The notes beneath the pieces are model-generated. The model saw only the letters and a program-made list of their open reading frames with translations. It searched no databases and was not told the origin of the DNA. DNA of 64,000 bases from JALORV01 sp963754065 (GTDB taxonomy: Bacteria; Pseudomonadota; Gammaproteobacteria; Burkholderiales; Burkholderiaceae_F): the NCBI GenBank assembly GCA_963754065.1, contig CAVWFH010000025.1, positions 1 through 64,000 on the forward strand, read 5' to 3'. A program made the translations under genes and the position numbers. Shown piece after piece: positions 28,048 to 38,916 of the stretch (its first letter is position 1; each line of letters opens with the position of its first letter).

Positions 28048-28533
28048 ATGTCGACCACGCGCAAGCCGCGCATCGTCATACGCAATTCGAAAGTCCATGG
28101 GCGCGGTGTCTACGCTGCTCGCAAGCTCAAGGCCGGTGAACGCATCATCGAATACCGCGGTGAACGCATCACCTGGAAGGAGGCCGACCGCCGCCCGTCG
28201 TCGGACCCGGACGATCCGAACCATACGTTCTTCTTCTCTCTGTCCGACGGCAAGACCGTGATCGATGCGGCCGTCGGCGGCAATGCTGCGCGCTGGATCA
28301 ACCACTCGTGCGAGCCGAACTGCGAGACGGAGGAAACCGATGACGGCCGCGTTTTCATCGAGGCGCTGCGCGACATCCGCTCCGGTGAAGAACTCAACTA
28401 CGACTACGGGCTGATCATCGACGAGCGCATCACCCCGACGCTGAAGAAGCAGCACGAGTGCCGCTGCGGCTCGACGCAGTGCCGCGGCACCATGCTGGCC
28501 CTTCGGACGAGAAAGAAGAAGGACGCAAAATGA
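28048..28533 (+). CDS. SET-domain protein (predicted protein-lysine methyltransferase)
   Basis: A compact SET domain makes up almost the whole 161-residue protein. Visible motifs are VHGRGVYAARKLKAGERI at the N-terminus, the RWINHSCEPNCE core with the NHS signature, GEELNYDYG, and a post-SET-like CRCGSTQCRG cysteine cluster. SET enzymes methylate lysines using SAM; bacterial examples are uncommon and targets mostly unknown. GCAGGAA precedes the ATG. Its TGA overlaps the next start as ATGA. Confidence 0.92.
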   Translation: MSTTRKPRIVIRNSKVHGRGVYAARKLKAGERIIEYRGERITWKEADRRPSSDPDDPNHTFFFSLSDGKTVIDAAVGGNAARWINHSCEPNCETEETDDGRVFIEALRDIRSGEELNYDYGLIIDERITPTLKKQHECRCGSTQCRGTMLALRTRKKKDAK

Positions 28534-29033
28534 ACCTGATGTACGCGATGTCGGTGCCGGTGTTCGTGAAGTCACTGGGCAGTCTCTCGGCCATCCTGGA
28601 CAAGGCGGCTGCGCACGCCGAGGCCAGGAAGATCGATCCGAGCGTTCTGCTGGCCGCACGGTTGTATCCGGACATGTTCGCGCTGACCAAGCAGGTCCAG
28701 GTCGCGTGCGACTTTGCGAAAGGCTCGGTGGCGCGCCTGGCCGGACAGGAGCCGCCGAAATACGACGACACCGAGACCACGATCGACGCCCTCAAGGCAC
28801 GCATTGCGAGAACGATCACTTTCGTGCAGGGTTTCGCCGAATCCCAGTTCGAGGGCAGCGAGACGCGCGAGATTTCGCTCAAGATCCGCGACCAGGTCCT
28901 GACCTACAAGGGCTACCCGTACCTGGCCCACATCGCGCTGCCGAACTTCTTCTTTCATGCCGTGACTGCCTACGACATCCTGCGGCACAACGGCGTCGAA
29001 CTCGGTAAGCGGGACTTCATCGGTACGGTCTAG
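28530..29033 (+). CDS. DUF1993 family protein
   Basis: A 167-residue soluble protein with the DUF1993 pattern: an N-terminal MYAMSVPVFVKSLGSLSAIL helix, ARLYPDMFALTKQVQ, and the HIALPNFFFHAVTAYDILRHNG C-terminal motif. The fold is expected to be a DinB-like four-helix bundle. Function is unknown. It overlaps the SET gene by four bases, so expression of the two is coupled, which may hint at a shared process. Confidence 0.88.
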   Translation: MNLMYAMSVPVFVKSLGSLSAILDKAAAHAEARKIDPSVLLAARLYPDMFALTKQVQVACDFAKGSVARLAGQEPPKYDDTETTIDALKARIARTITFVQGFAESQFEGSETREISLKIRDQVLTYKGYPYLAHIALPNFFFHAVTAYDILRHNGVELGKRDFIGTV

Positions 29034-29082
29034 CCGGCCGGGCTGCCACGAACCGACACGGGCGGGTATTGTCGAAACGGCG

Positions 29083-30066
29083 ATGAACCCGCTTCGCATT
29101 GCCCCCGTCCGTCGCTGGCTGGCTGCCGCGGCAGCCGCCGCGCTGGCCCTGGGCTTGCTCGCCGGCTGTGCCTCGCTGGACGAATGGCAGCGCCAGGCCA
29201 TCTTCAATCCGGCGCGTGACAGCGCGCGCTGGTACTCCGAGCCGCTCGCGGGCACCGAGGAATACGACGTCCGGCTGGCCAACGGCGACACGCTGCACTT
29301 CTGGTACGTCCCGCAAAAGCGCGCCGCTGACGCGCCGACGGTCCTTTACCTGCATGGCGCCCGCTGGAACATGAACGGCAGCGTTTTCCGCATTTCGCGC
29401 TGGTACGAACTAGGCTTCAACGTGCTCGCAGTCGACTACCGCGGGTTCGGCAAGAGCACGGAGATCCTGCCATCCGAGGAGTCCGCGGCGGCCGATGCGC
29501 GTGCGGCGTTCGAGGAACTGAAGCGCCGCCAGCCCGATGCCACACGCCGTTACGTCTACGGCCACAGCCTCGGAGGTGCGCTGGCAATCGACGTGGCGAG
29601 CGGATTGCCGCCGGACCAGGTGACCGGCGTCATCGTCGAAGCGACTTTCACGTCGATCCCTGATCTGATTCGTGGCATGCGCTGGGGCTGGGTGCCCGGC
29701 ATCGGATTGGTCGTGACCCAGCGGTTCGACTCGTCGGAGCGCATCGAGAAGGTGCAAGCGCCGTTGCTGATCCTGCACGGGACCGCCGACAGCATCGTTC
29801 CCCACACGATGGCCGACGAGCTCTACCAGCGCGCCGGCAGTCGCGACAAACGCATCGTCAAGATCGAGGGCGGCACGCATTCGGGCTTCCGCGGCGGCAC
29901 TTCGACCTACCGCGAGGCGGTGCTGAGCTTCGTGCAATCGGTCGCCCCGACATCGGCCGTCGGGCGCCACGGCCGGCGCTGCCGCCGTGGCCGACTAGCG
30001 GCTGCCGCACGGCAGTCGCTGCCTTCAGCCCGGCTCAGGGCGCGGGCGCAGGTCACCCCGCAATGA
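29083..30066 (+). CDS. Alpha/beta hydrolase lipoprotein
   Basis: Serine hydrolase of the BEM46/ABHD13-like class, membrane-anchored. The lipobox LLAGC places the lipidated Cys at residue 29. The triad candidates are the Ser in GHSLGG, Asp in LHGTADSIVP and His in GGTHSGF. The last 45 or so residues after VLSFVQS are Arg/Ala-rich and unlike the family, suggesting read-through into former non-coding sequence or a C-terminal frameshift. Substrate unknown. Confidence 0.83.
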   Translation: MNPLRIAPVRRWLAAAAAAALALGLLAGCASLDEWQRQAIFNPARDSARWYSEPLAGTEEYDVRLANGDTLHFWYVPQKRAADAPTVLYLHGARWNMNGSVFRISRWYELGFNVLAVDYRGFGKSTEILPSEESAAADARAAFEELKRRQPDATRRYVYGHSLGGALAIDVASGLPPDQVTGVIVEATFTSIPDLIRGMRWGWVPGIGLVVTQRFDSSERIEKVQAPLLILHGTADSIVPHTMADELYQRAGSRDKRIVKIEGGTHSGFRGGTSTYREAVLSFVQSVAPTSAVGRHGRRCRRGRLAAAARQSLPSARLRARAQVTPQ

Positions 30067-30279
30067 GCGCCTCGATCGAACGCACCACCAGCGCAATCGT
30101 CCTACCTGACAGTCGAGAGGTAGACCGGCGATTCGAGTGTTCGCGGACCGCGTCATTGCAATGCGGGGCATTGCCCACAACGTAGGGTCAGTACGTTGAA
30201 AAGCACGCGTCTTGACTCGGCTCAACGGGACTCGGGACGGACCGATCGCCGGACAAGGCAGGGCGTAGAGTTTCGAACA

Positions 30280-32760
30280 ATGGACCAACCCAACGCCACC
30301 GTTGCGCTGGCTGGAGGCGCGCCAGCCCCGGCCGCAGAGCGGCTCGTGCTACCGGTACAGGGCATGACCTGCGCGAGTTGCGTCGCGCATGTCGAGAAGG
30401 CACTCGCCAAGGTGGCCGGCGTGGAACGGGTCGCGGTCAACCTCGCGACCGAGTCGGCCGCGGTCGAGGGTCGCGCGCTCGATCCGCAGCTTCTTGCGCG
30501 GGCAGTCGATGCAGCCGGCTATGCCGTGCCGACGCAGACAATCCGCCTGAACATCGAGGGCATGACCTGCGCCACCTGCGTCGCACGCCTCGAAACTGCC
30601 CTGCGCCGCGTGACCGGCGTGACGAAAGTCGGCGTCAACCTCGCATCCGATTCGGCCAGCGTCGAGATCGTGTCCGGCGCCGCAACGGCGCGCGATCTCA
30701 TCGCCGCAGTGGTCGCAGCCGGCTACTCTGCGACCGTTCCCGCCGGCAGTGGCCCGGCCACACCGATCGACCGTACGCGCGGTCTTCGGCGGGACGCGCT
30801 GCTTGCGCTCGCACTGGCGCTGCCGCTGCTGATCGGCTCGCATCTTGCACTGGTCGGCATCGAGTGGGTCATGCCGGTCTGGATGCAATGGCTGCTCGCT
30901 ACGCCGGTGCAGTTCTGGTGCGCGCGCCGCTTCTACTTCGCAGCGGCGAAGGCGGTGCGGGCCGGCACCGGCAACATGGACCTGCTGGTGTCGCTCGGCA
31001 CGCTGGCTGCCTACGGCCTATCGCTCTACCTGTGGCTCGAGGGTGGGGTCACACAGGAGTCCCACGGCACGTCGCATCTGTACTTCGAGGCTGCTGCAGT
31101 CGTCATTGCGCTGGTGCTGCTCGGCAAATGGCTCGAAGCGCGCGCCAAGCACCAGACTTCAGAAGCGATCCGCCTGTTGGCCGCCCTGCGGCCGACGACG
31201 GCGAACGTGCTGCGCGACCAACATGTCGTCGAAGTGCCGGTCGAGGACCTGCGTCTGGGCGACATCGTCGTCGTGCGCGGCGGCGACCGCATTCCGGTCG
31301 ACGGACTGATCCGCGACGGATCGTCGAGCCTGGACGAGTCGATGCTGACCGGCGAGAGCCTGCCGGTCGACAAGGCGCCAGGTGATCGCGTCAGCGCCGG
31401 CTCCATCAACGGGCCGGGACGGCTCGAAGTCGAGACCCGCGCTGTCGGCGCCGAGACCATGCTCGCCCGCATCATCCGGCTGGTCGAGGACGCGCAGTCG
31501 GCGAAGGCGCCGATCCAGCGGCTGGTCGATCGCGTTGCGGCCGTATTCGTTCCGGTCGTGCTGGTCATCGCGGCCGTCACCATCGCCGGCTGGCTCGCGG
31601 CCGGCGCGCCGCTCGAAACGGCCCTGATCAATGCTGTCTCCGTGCTCGTCATCGCCTGTCCGTGTGCGCTCGGGCTGGCCACGCCGGCCGCGATCATCGC
31701 GGGCACCGGTGTCGCCGCGCGCCACGGCATCCTGATCAAGGACGCGCAGGCACTCGAGCTGGCCAAGCGGATCGACGTGGTCGCGTTCGACAAGACCGGC
31801 ACTCTCACGATCGGCAAACCGCGCGTGGTTGCGGTCGATGGCCATCACCTGTTCGAACCCAAGGAAGTGCTCGCGCTGGCCGAGGCGGCGAACGCCGGCA
31901 GCAATCATCCATTGGCCGAGTCCGTGCGCGCAGCCTTCGGGCACGAAGCCGGGCGACACCCCGAGATGGTTCGCCGTAAGGCCATCGAACACCGCGTACT
32001 GCCCGGCCGCGGCGTGGCGAGCCGACTGATCGATGGGGCGCATCCCGACTCGCGTATCGAACTCGCGTTCGGCAATCAGCGGTTGATGCAGGAGTGGCAG
32101 GTCGATACGCACGCTCTCGATGCGCGCGCGCTGCACTTCGAGCGCGAAGGGCGCACCGTGTCGTGGCTGGCGCAGCGCACGCCCGCCGGTTCGCAGTTGA
32201 TCGGACTGGTCGCCTTCGGCGATGAGCCGAAGCCAACTGCACGCGCCGCCATCGAGGAACTCGAGCGGCTCGGCATCGAGACGACGATGATCTCGGGTGA
32301 CAACGACGGCGCGGCACGTCATGTGGCGCAGCAACTTGGACTCAGCCGCTACGAGGCCAATGTCCTGCCGCGCGACAAGGCCAAGCGCGTCGAGGCGCTC
32401 CGAAAGGACGGTCGCGTCGTTGCGATGGTGGGCGATGGCATCAACGATGCGCCGGCACTGGCAGCCGCCGACGTCGGCATTGCGATGGGCTCGGGCACCG
32501 ACATCGCGATGCATGCGGCGGCTGTGACGCTGCTGCGCTCCGACCCGCGGCTAGTCGCCACCGCGATCGGGATTTCCCGCGCCACCGTACGAAAGATCCG
32601 CCAGAATCTCTTCTGGGCGTTCGTCTACAACATCGTCGGCATTCCGCTGGCCGCGTTCGGCGTGCTGACCCCGGTCTTTGCCGGTGCCGCCATGGCGCTG
32701 TCGAGCGTTTCGGTGATCAGCAATGCGCTGCTGCTAAAGCGTTACCGACCCGGAAAGTGA
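30280..32760 (+). CDS. copA: Copper-translocating P1B-type ATPase
   Basis: Inner-membrane Cu(I) efflux pump. Two N-terminal heavy-metal-binding domains carry GMTCASC (residues 28-34) and GMTCATC (94-100). The membrane metal-binding motif is CPC in VIACPCALGLATP. The phosphorylation motif DKTGTLT, the TGES loop, the conserved HP of the nucleotide domain (NHPLAES) and GDGINDAP are all present, giving a complete catalytic cycle. I chose the ATG giving MDQPNATVAL (826 residues). I found no clear CueR-type operator in the 213-bp upstream gap. The 3' end overlaps the next convergent gene. Confidence 0.94.
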   Translation: MDQPNATVALAGGAPAPAAERLVLPVQGMTCASCVAHVEKALAKVAGVERVAVNLATESAAVEGRALDPQLLARAVDAAGYAVPTQTIRLNIEGMTCATCVARLETALRRVTGVTKVGVNLASDSASVEIVSGAATARDLIAAVVAAGYSATVPAGSGPATPIDRTRGLRRDALLALALALPLLIGSHLALVGIEWVMPVWMQWLLATPVQFWCARRFYFAAAKAVRAGTGNMDLLVSLGTLAAYGLSLYLWLEGGVTQESHGTSHLYFEAAAVVIALVLLGKWLEARAKHQTSEAIRLLAALRPTTANVLRDQHVVEVPVEDLRLGDIVVVRGGDRIPVDGLIRDGSSSLDESMLTGESLPVDKAPGDRVSAGSINGPGRLEVETRAVGAETMLARIIRLVEDAQSAKAPIQRLVDRVAAVFVPVVLVIAAVTIAGWLAAGAPLETALINAVSVLVIACPCALGLATPAAIIAGTGVAARHGILIKDAQALELAKRIDVVAFDKTGTLTIGKPRVVAVDGHHLFEPKEVLALAEAANAGSNHPLAESVRAAFGHEAGRHPEMVRRKAIEHRVLPGRGVASRLIDGAHPDSRIELAFGNQRLMQEWQVDTHALDARALHFEREGRTVSWLAQRTPAGSQLIGLVAFGDEPKPTARAAIEELERLGIETTMISGDNDGAARHVAQQLGLSRYEANVLPRDKAKRVEALRKDGRVVAMVGDGINDAPALAAADVGIAMGSGTDIAMHAAAVTLLRSDPRLVATAIGISRATVRKIRQNLFWAFVYNIVGIPLAAFGVLTPVFAGAAMALSSVSVISNALLLKRYRPGK

Positions 32761-33534
32761 CTGCGCCCGACGCATCAGCAGCATCCGGTAGATCGCGTAT
32801 CCGCCCGCAGCGGCGAACAGATGCTTGAGCGTGTGCCCGCTGACGACGCCGCCGAGTGTCGCGTTGATCGGGTGGTCCAGACGCTCGCAGACGATGGCTG
32901 CCGCATACAGCACCACCGCGGCGTAGAGCACTCCCGCATGAGAATACGGCGACCGGATCATGACAGTCGCCGCCAGCGCGACCGCGATGAAGCCCGCCTG
33001 CATCACGAGGTAGGGAACGAGGTTGCCCAGCACGGCCCAGGTGATCACGGCCCCGGTCCCGACACCGACCAGCACCGCCAGCAGCAGCCAGGCAAGTCGC
33101 ACGGCACGATCGGCAAGCGTGCCGGCAACGAGGCCGGCAAAGCCCAGCGCCATCGGCAGCCGATCCCACACCAGCGTCGCATCGTTGGGATCGAGGTGGT
33201 AATACGCGGAGCCCAGTCCTGTCAGTGCCACGCCAATGAACAGCACGATCCACGGCGCGCGCTCGGCGCGTTCCGTCGACACGAAGCGAACCCGGGTCGC
33301 GAGCGCCTGCAATCCCATGAGGCCGACGACCACGAACGGCAGATTCGAAAGCACGTTCAGCGCGTGCGGTATGCCCCAAAGCGTCCGCTGGTCGGCGAAG
33401 TCATGGTACGACTGCGGCTGGGCCATTGGCGGCAGCACCGACGCTACCAGCCAAGGCGCCGCCGCCGCGCACAACGCCATCAGTGCGATCACGCTGGTCG
33501 ATGGGTTCGATGCCACATGCACGGTACGCGTCAT
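32734..33534 (-). CDS. Ceramidase-like membrane protein (CREST superfamily)
   Basis: Seven or so hydrophobic helices and the alkaline-ceramidase-type motifs: SAYYHLDPNDATLVWDRLP, with His and Asp likely in the metal site, and the late GHTLKHLFAA segment with two more His. These fit the CREST hydrolase pattern (Ser/His/Asp metal-dependent amide hydrolases of membranes). The start overlaps the upstream small gene as ATGA. Its last 27 bp overlap copA on the other strand. The substrate may be a lipid amide; ceramide itself is not assured in this organism. Confidence 0.82.
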   Translation of the reverse strand: MTRTVHVASNPSTSVIALMALCAAAAPWLVASVLPPMAQPQSYHDFADQRTLWGIPHALNVLSNLPFVVVGLMGLQALATRVRFVSTERAERAPWIVLFIGVALTGLGSAYYHLDPNDATLVWDRLPMALGFAGLVAGTLADRAVRLAWLLLAVLVGVGTGAVITWAVLGNLVPYLVMQAGFIAVALAATVMIRSPYSHAGVLYAAVVLYAAAIVCERLDHPINATLGGVVSGHTLKHLFAAAGGYAIYRMLLMRRAQSLSGSVTL

Positions 33535-33899
33535 TCCTGAGCCTTCGCTTGCGGTTCCTCGGTACGCGGCTCGCGCCACTGGTCGAGTCGCCAGCGTAGC
33601 GCGCGCACCGCCAGTTCCCGACCGATCCACGCGAATCCGAGCAGCGCGGCTGCAAATCCGGTCCAGCCCGGCAGCCCGATCGCGTCCGCGAGCATCGCCG
33701 CGCCGATCACGCCGGCCCAGAAAATGAACGTGTTGCGTACGCCGTTGCGCCTTGGCGGCTCGAAACCCTGCAGGTCGTCGATCACGCGCTGGCGATCGCG
33801 CGGATCGATGCCGGCGGCGTCCACGGCGTCGATGATCCACGCGCGCGACACCAGGCCCGCCGCGGTGGGAGTCAACCGGTCCTGCCAGCGACGCTGCAC
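33531..33899 (-). CDS. Small membrane protein of unknown function
   Basis: The 122 residues start with a soluble acidic/basic segment (IIDAVDAAGIDPRDRQRVIDDL) followed by two hydrophobic helices (around residues 55-75 and 78-95) and a charged tail. No family was recognised. It is joined to the ceramidase-like gene by an ATGA overlap, and its start lies directly after the NAD-glutamate dehydrogenase stop, so the three may be one transcript. Confidence 0.7.
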   Translation of the reverse strand: MQRRWQDRLTPTAAGLVSRAWIIDAVDAAGIDPRDRQRVIDDLQGFEPPRRNGVRNTFIFWAGVIGAAMLADAIGLPGWTGFAAALLGFAWIGRELAVRALRWRLDQWREPRTEEPQAKAQE

Positions 33900-36800
33900 T
33901 CAGGCGAGGTTGCGCAGTTCACGCAACGCAACGGACAACATCGCCAGATCGGCGCTCTTGCTTTCGGCCAGTTCACCGAGCAGGCGGCGCGCCCGATCGA
34001 GCGCGGGCGCCTGCGCCCGCTGCCACGCCTCGAGGCCACCCGCGGCCAGTGCATCCGCGGTGAGCTGCCGCTGCAGGCTGGCAAGATCGTCGTTGGTCGC
34101 CGCCTTCGCCAGGGCCTGCCAGTAGCCGTCGGACGGCAGGCCGGAGACTTGCGTGCGAAGCCGCGCCAGGCCGAGCGACTCGCCGATCGAGAAATACGCG
34201 GAGGCCACTGTTTCGAGCGGCTGGCGCGACACGTCGGCGACTTCCGCCAGATCCAGTGCTGCCAGCAGGGAACCGGCCGCGGCAACCTCGTCGGCAAGCG
34301 GCGCTGGCACACCCTGTCGCCGGAAGCCCTCCTGCATTTCAACGATCGGCGCGCGCCATGAGGCCGTCAGAGGCGCGGCCTGCAGAGTCTTCAACAACGC
34401 GCGAGCGGCTGGCGCGAAGCGCTCGATCGTCTGCCCGATCGGATCGGCCAGCCGGCGCGAGCGTAGAAACCACGTCGTGGCACGCACGGTGCGTCGCCCG
34501 AGTTCCATCAGCAGTTCCGCCTGCGTCTCGTCGCTGACCACGTTGTCGAGCGCCTCGATAGCCTTCCAGACCGGCCGCAAGGCGAAGACCTCGCGCGTCA
34601 GCAGATAGGCGCGCACGACCTGCGCCGGAGTCGACCCGGTGCCCGAGGTCATCTGGTACACGAAGCTAGGCCCGACACGGTTGACCATGTCGTTCAGCAG
34701 CTGTGTGGCGATGATTTCCCGACGCAGCGGATGGCGCTCGATGTCGGCAGCGAAACGCGTGCGCACCTTTTCAGGGAAGTAGTGCGCCAGCGCGCCGGCC
34801 ACCCACGGGTCTTCCGGCAGATCCGACGCCAGCAGCGCATCGGACAGCCACATCTTGGCGTAGGCCAGCAGCACGGCCCGTTCGGGCGCGGTCAGCGCGA
34901 GCCCAGCCGCGCGCCGGTCGGCGATGGTCTCGTCATCCGGGAGGAATTCGAGCGCGCGATTGAGTCGGCCATCTTTCTCCAGAAAGCGCATGAAGCGCTG
35001 CTGCTGTTCGAGCAGCTTGCGCGCGGTGCGCGATCCGACCGACAGCGCCTGCGTCTGGAAGTAGTTGTCCTCGAGCACGAGCTGCGCGACATCGTCGGTC
35101 ATCGCGGCAAGCACCACATTGCGCTCGTCCAGCCGGAGCGAGCCGGCAGCGACCGAAGCGCCGAGCAGGATCTTGATGTTGACTTCGTGGTCCGAGGTAT
35201 CGACGCCGGCCGAGTTGTCGATCGCGTCCGTATAAAGGCGTACGCCGGCGAGCGCCGCTTCGACGCGTCCACGTTGCGTGAAGCCCAGGTTTCCGCCTTC
35301 GCCGACGACCTTGCAGCGCAGGTCCGCGCCGTTGACGCGCAGCGCATCGTTGGCCCGGTCACCGACGTCGGCATGGCTTTCCCAGGACGACTTGACGTAG
35401 GTGCCGATGCCGCCGTTGTAAAGCAGATCCACCGGCGCCTTCAGGATGGCGGAAATCAACTCCGTCGGCGGCATCTGCGCCGCCGCAATACCCAGTGCCC
35501 GTTGCGCCTGCGGTGAAACGGGAATCGTCTTTTCCGCGCGCGACCAGATGCCGCCGCCTGCCGAGATCAGCTTGGCGTTGTAGTCGGCCCATGACGAGCG
35601 CGGCAGGGCAAACAGACGTTCGCGCTCGGCAAAGCTCGTCGCCACGTCGGGTGCCGGGTCGATGAAGATGTGACGATGGTCGAAAGCGGCCACCAGCCGG
35701 ATGTGCTTCGACAGCAGCATGCCGTTGCCGAACACGTCGCCCGACATGTCGCCGACGCCGACACAGGTAAACGCGGTCGTCTGGATGTCGACCCCGAGTT
35801 CGCGGAAGTGACGCTTGACGCTTTCCCAGGCGCCGCGCGCCGTGATGCCCATTTTCTTGTGGTCATAGCCGACGCTGCCGCCGGAGGCAAAGGCATCGCC
35901 CAGCCAGTGGCCGTACTCCGTGCTGATGGCATTGGCATAGTCGGAAAAGCTCGCGGTGCCCTTGTCCGCCGCAACCACCAGATACGTGTCGTCGCCGTCG
36001 TGCCGCACGACGTGCGGCGGCGGCACGACCTGGCCCTGCACCAGGTTGTCCGTCAGATCGAGCAGCCCGCGCAGGTAGTCCTGGTAGCACGCGATGCCCT
36101 CCTTCAGGTAGGCCTCGCGTTCCGAAGACGGTGGTGCCTTCTTCAGCACGAAACCGCCCTTCGATCCGACCGGCACGATGACGGTGTTCTTGACCATCTG
36201 CGCCTTGACCAGCCCGAGCACCTCGGTGCGGAAGTCCTCCGGACGGTCGGACCAGCGCAACCCTCCCCGCGCAACCCGGCCACCGCGCAGATGCACGCCC
36301 TCGAAACGCGTTGAATACACGAAGATCTCGAACATCGGCCGCGGCTCCGGCAGGCCGGGGATCTGCTTCGGATCGAACTTGAACGACAGAAACGTGCGGC
36401 GCACTCCGGCCGCTCCACCGGCGCCGACGCCGGTGCGCCAGAAGTTCGTGCGCATCGTGGCCAGGATCAGTGCGAGATACTGGCGCAGCACGCGGTCCTC
36501 GCTTGCATTGGGGACCTTGTCGAGCGCCTGCTCGATCGCGCGCACCTGACTGCTCGCCGCCGTGTCATCGCGCTCGGTCAGGCTGAAGCGCAATCGGAAC
36601 AGCCGCACCAGCATGCCGGCGATGCGCGGATAGGCGGCCAGGGTCGCCTCGATGTACTGCTGCGACAGCGGAAAGCCGATCTGGCGCAGATACTTGGCAT
36701 AGGCACGCAGTACGACGATCTCGTCTGCCGCAAGGCTCGCCTTGAGCACCAGCCGGTTGAAGTCGTCGTTCTCGACGCGCCCTTCGAACACGCGTTCAAA

Positions 36801-38734
36801 GGCATCCTCGAACAGCGGCGCCAGCGCCTCGACATCCATCTCGCCGCTGCCAGGGACCTCGAGCTCGAAGTCGTGGATCCACATCGGCTCGGCGCCGTCG
36901 GGCGTGATCTCGTACGGGCGCTCGGACAGCACGCGCACACCCATATGCTCGAGCATCGGCAAGGAGTCCGACAAGGGCACCGGCGCGCTGCCGCGGTAGA
37001 CCTTGAAACCCAGGCGATGCGGCGCGGCGCTGCGCGGCCGGTACAGCTTGAGTACAAGCTCGGTGCGTGCCAGCCGACGCAGGCTCTGCAGATCCTCGAC
37101 CGCGCTGGCTGCATCGATGTGTTCACGGTACGACGCCGGGAACGCCGTACCGAAGTTCCGCAGCAACTGGGCGGCGTCCGCCTCGTCGAGTTCGGCATTC
37201 AACTCTTCGCGCAGGTCGTCTTCCCAGCGGCGCGCCGCGACGGCCAGCTGCGCCTCGACCGTGCGCCGGTCGAACGGCGGGATGCGCCCGGGCGTGGTTC
37301 GCACCGTGATGTGGATACGCGCCAGAGCGGCATCGGTCAGCAGCACGTCGAACTCGGCGGCCGAACCATTGAACGCTTCGAGCAGTATCCACTGGAACTT
37401 GCGCCGCAGTTCGGTCGTGTAGTTTTCGCGCGGCACGAAAATCAGGCACGAGACGAAGCGCTCGAACGCGTCCCGTCGCACGAACAGGCGGAAGCGCTGA
37501 CGCTCGCCGAGCTGGAGGATGCCGTTCGCGATTTCGGCCAGTTCGTCGGTCGTAATCTGAAATAGCTCGTCGCGCGGATACGACTCGAGGATGTGCGTGA
37601 GCGCCTTGCCGAGGTGACTGGCCGGCGCGAGCCCGGCGCGCTCGGTCACCTCCCGCACCTTGCCGCGCACCAGCGGCACTTCGGACACGCGCGCGCTGTA
37701 GGCGGCAGAAGTGAAGAGGCCCACGAAGCGATGTTCGCCGATGACCCGGCCGCTGTTGTCGTAGCGCTTGACGCCGACGTAGTCGACATACCCGGGCCGA
37801 TGCACGGTCGCGCGCGTCGTCGCCTTGGTCACCAGCAGCATCGGCGACGGCGACGTCGCCAGGCTGCGCATGCTGCGCGGCGCCGTCGAGAAGCTGATCG
37901 AAATGCCTTTTGGCGCCCCGGCTTCGCGCAGGATTCCGAGCCCGGTCCCGTCCACGCGCACGAGTTCCAGCTCGCCATCGCGCTCCTGAAGATCGTTGCA
38001 GCGGTAGCCGAGCAGCAGCAGGTGGTCCTCGGTCAGCCACTGCAGAAACGCACGCGACTCCGAGAATTCCTCGCGCGGCACCGGCGGCGGACGCTCGTCG
38101 AGCTCGCGGATGACCTCACGCAGTTGCGCCACCATCGGCTTCCAGTCGACCACGGCGGCCCGGACATCCCCGAGCACGCGCTCGATTCCCTCTGCGAGTC
38201 CGGCACGCGCCACCGGATCGGCGAGGCGGTCCACTTCCAGGTGCATGAACGACTCGCGCGGCCAATCCGGCGTTCCGCGCGCGGCTGCAGCTCGAGCAAC
38301 TCGCCGGACTCACTGCGTCGCACCGCAAAGATCGGATGCAGGATCAAATGCAGGGTCAGCCCCTGCCGATTGACCTCGACCGAGGTTGAATCGACCAGGA
38401 ACGGCATGTCGTCGTTGACGACCTCGACGATGGTGTGACGCGACGCGAAGCCCGCGTCCTGTGCCGTCGGGTTCAGGACCCTCAGCTTGGGTTGCCCCGG
38501 CGTGCGCTGCCGCGCGAACTGCAGGTGCGACCGGACCATGCCATAAAGGTCCTCGGCTGTCCGCTCGTCGATGTCCTCCGGGTCCGCCTGACGGAAATAC
38601 TCCCTACCGAACGTCGTGTACATGGCGCGCTCGGCGGATGCATGCCGCTGCGAGATCAGGGCCAGAACGTCCTCGAGCCGTTGCGCCTTGCTCCCTTCCG
38701 GACGCGGCGTCATGGGTGCGTTATCGGCTTTCAT
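33900..38734 (-). pseudogene. gdhB: NAD-specific glutamate dehydrogenase (180-kDa class), one frameshift
   Basis: Large NAD-dependent enzyme of the GDH180 class converting glutamate to 2-oxoglutarate and ammonia. Joining two frames gives about 1,611 residues, the normal family length. The first frame begins MKADNAPMTPRPEG after a GGAG ribosome site and runs to LLELQPRAE. The remainder reads PDWPRESFMHLEVDR onward in another frame, including IVPVGSKGGFVLKK in the catalytic region. Restoring one G (minus strand) in the GG run at about 38275 links them. Everything else is intact over 4.8 kb, so this is either a recent disabling mutation or a sequence error. The downstream frame alone starts at 38246. 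Confidence 0.85.
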
Positions 38735-38916
38735 CGTGTGTCTCCGCATGCCGGCTGCCGCTCAGGGGCCGGCGCAGTCCGCGTCTCCAGGAAACGCGGG
38801 GCAACCCGGCGTGGCCCTGGCAGCGTGTTCGAGCCTGCCAGTATGCCCGCGCGGCGCGACCTTCGCGATCGTGCGGTGCCGGATAATCCGGGGCTTCGCG
38901 CCTGCCCCCTTGTCGG

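Noticed and set aside
30067..30279. Copper-responsive CueR operator before copA
   Set aside because: No dyad resembling the CueR consensus with a 19-20 bp promoter spacer was found.
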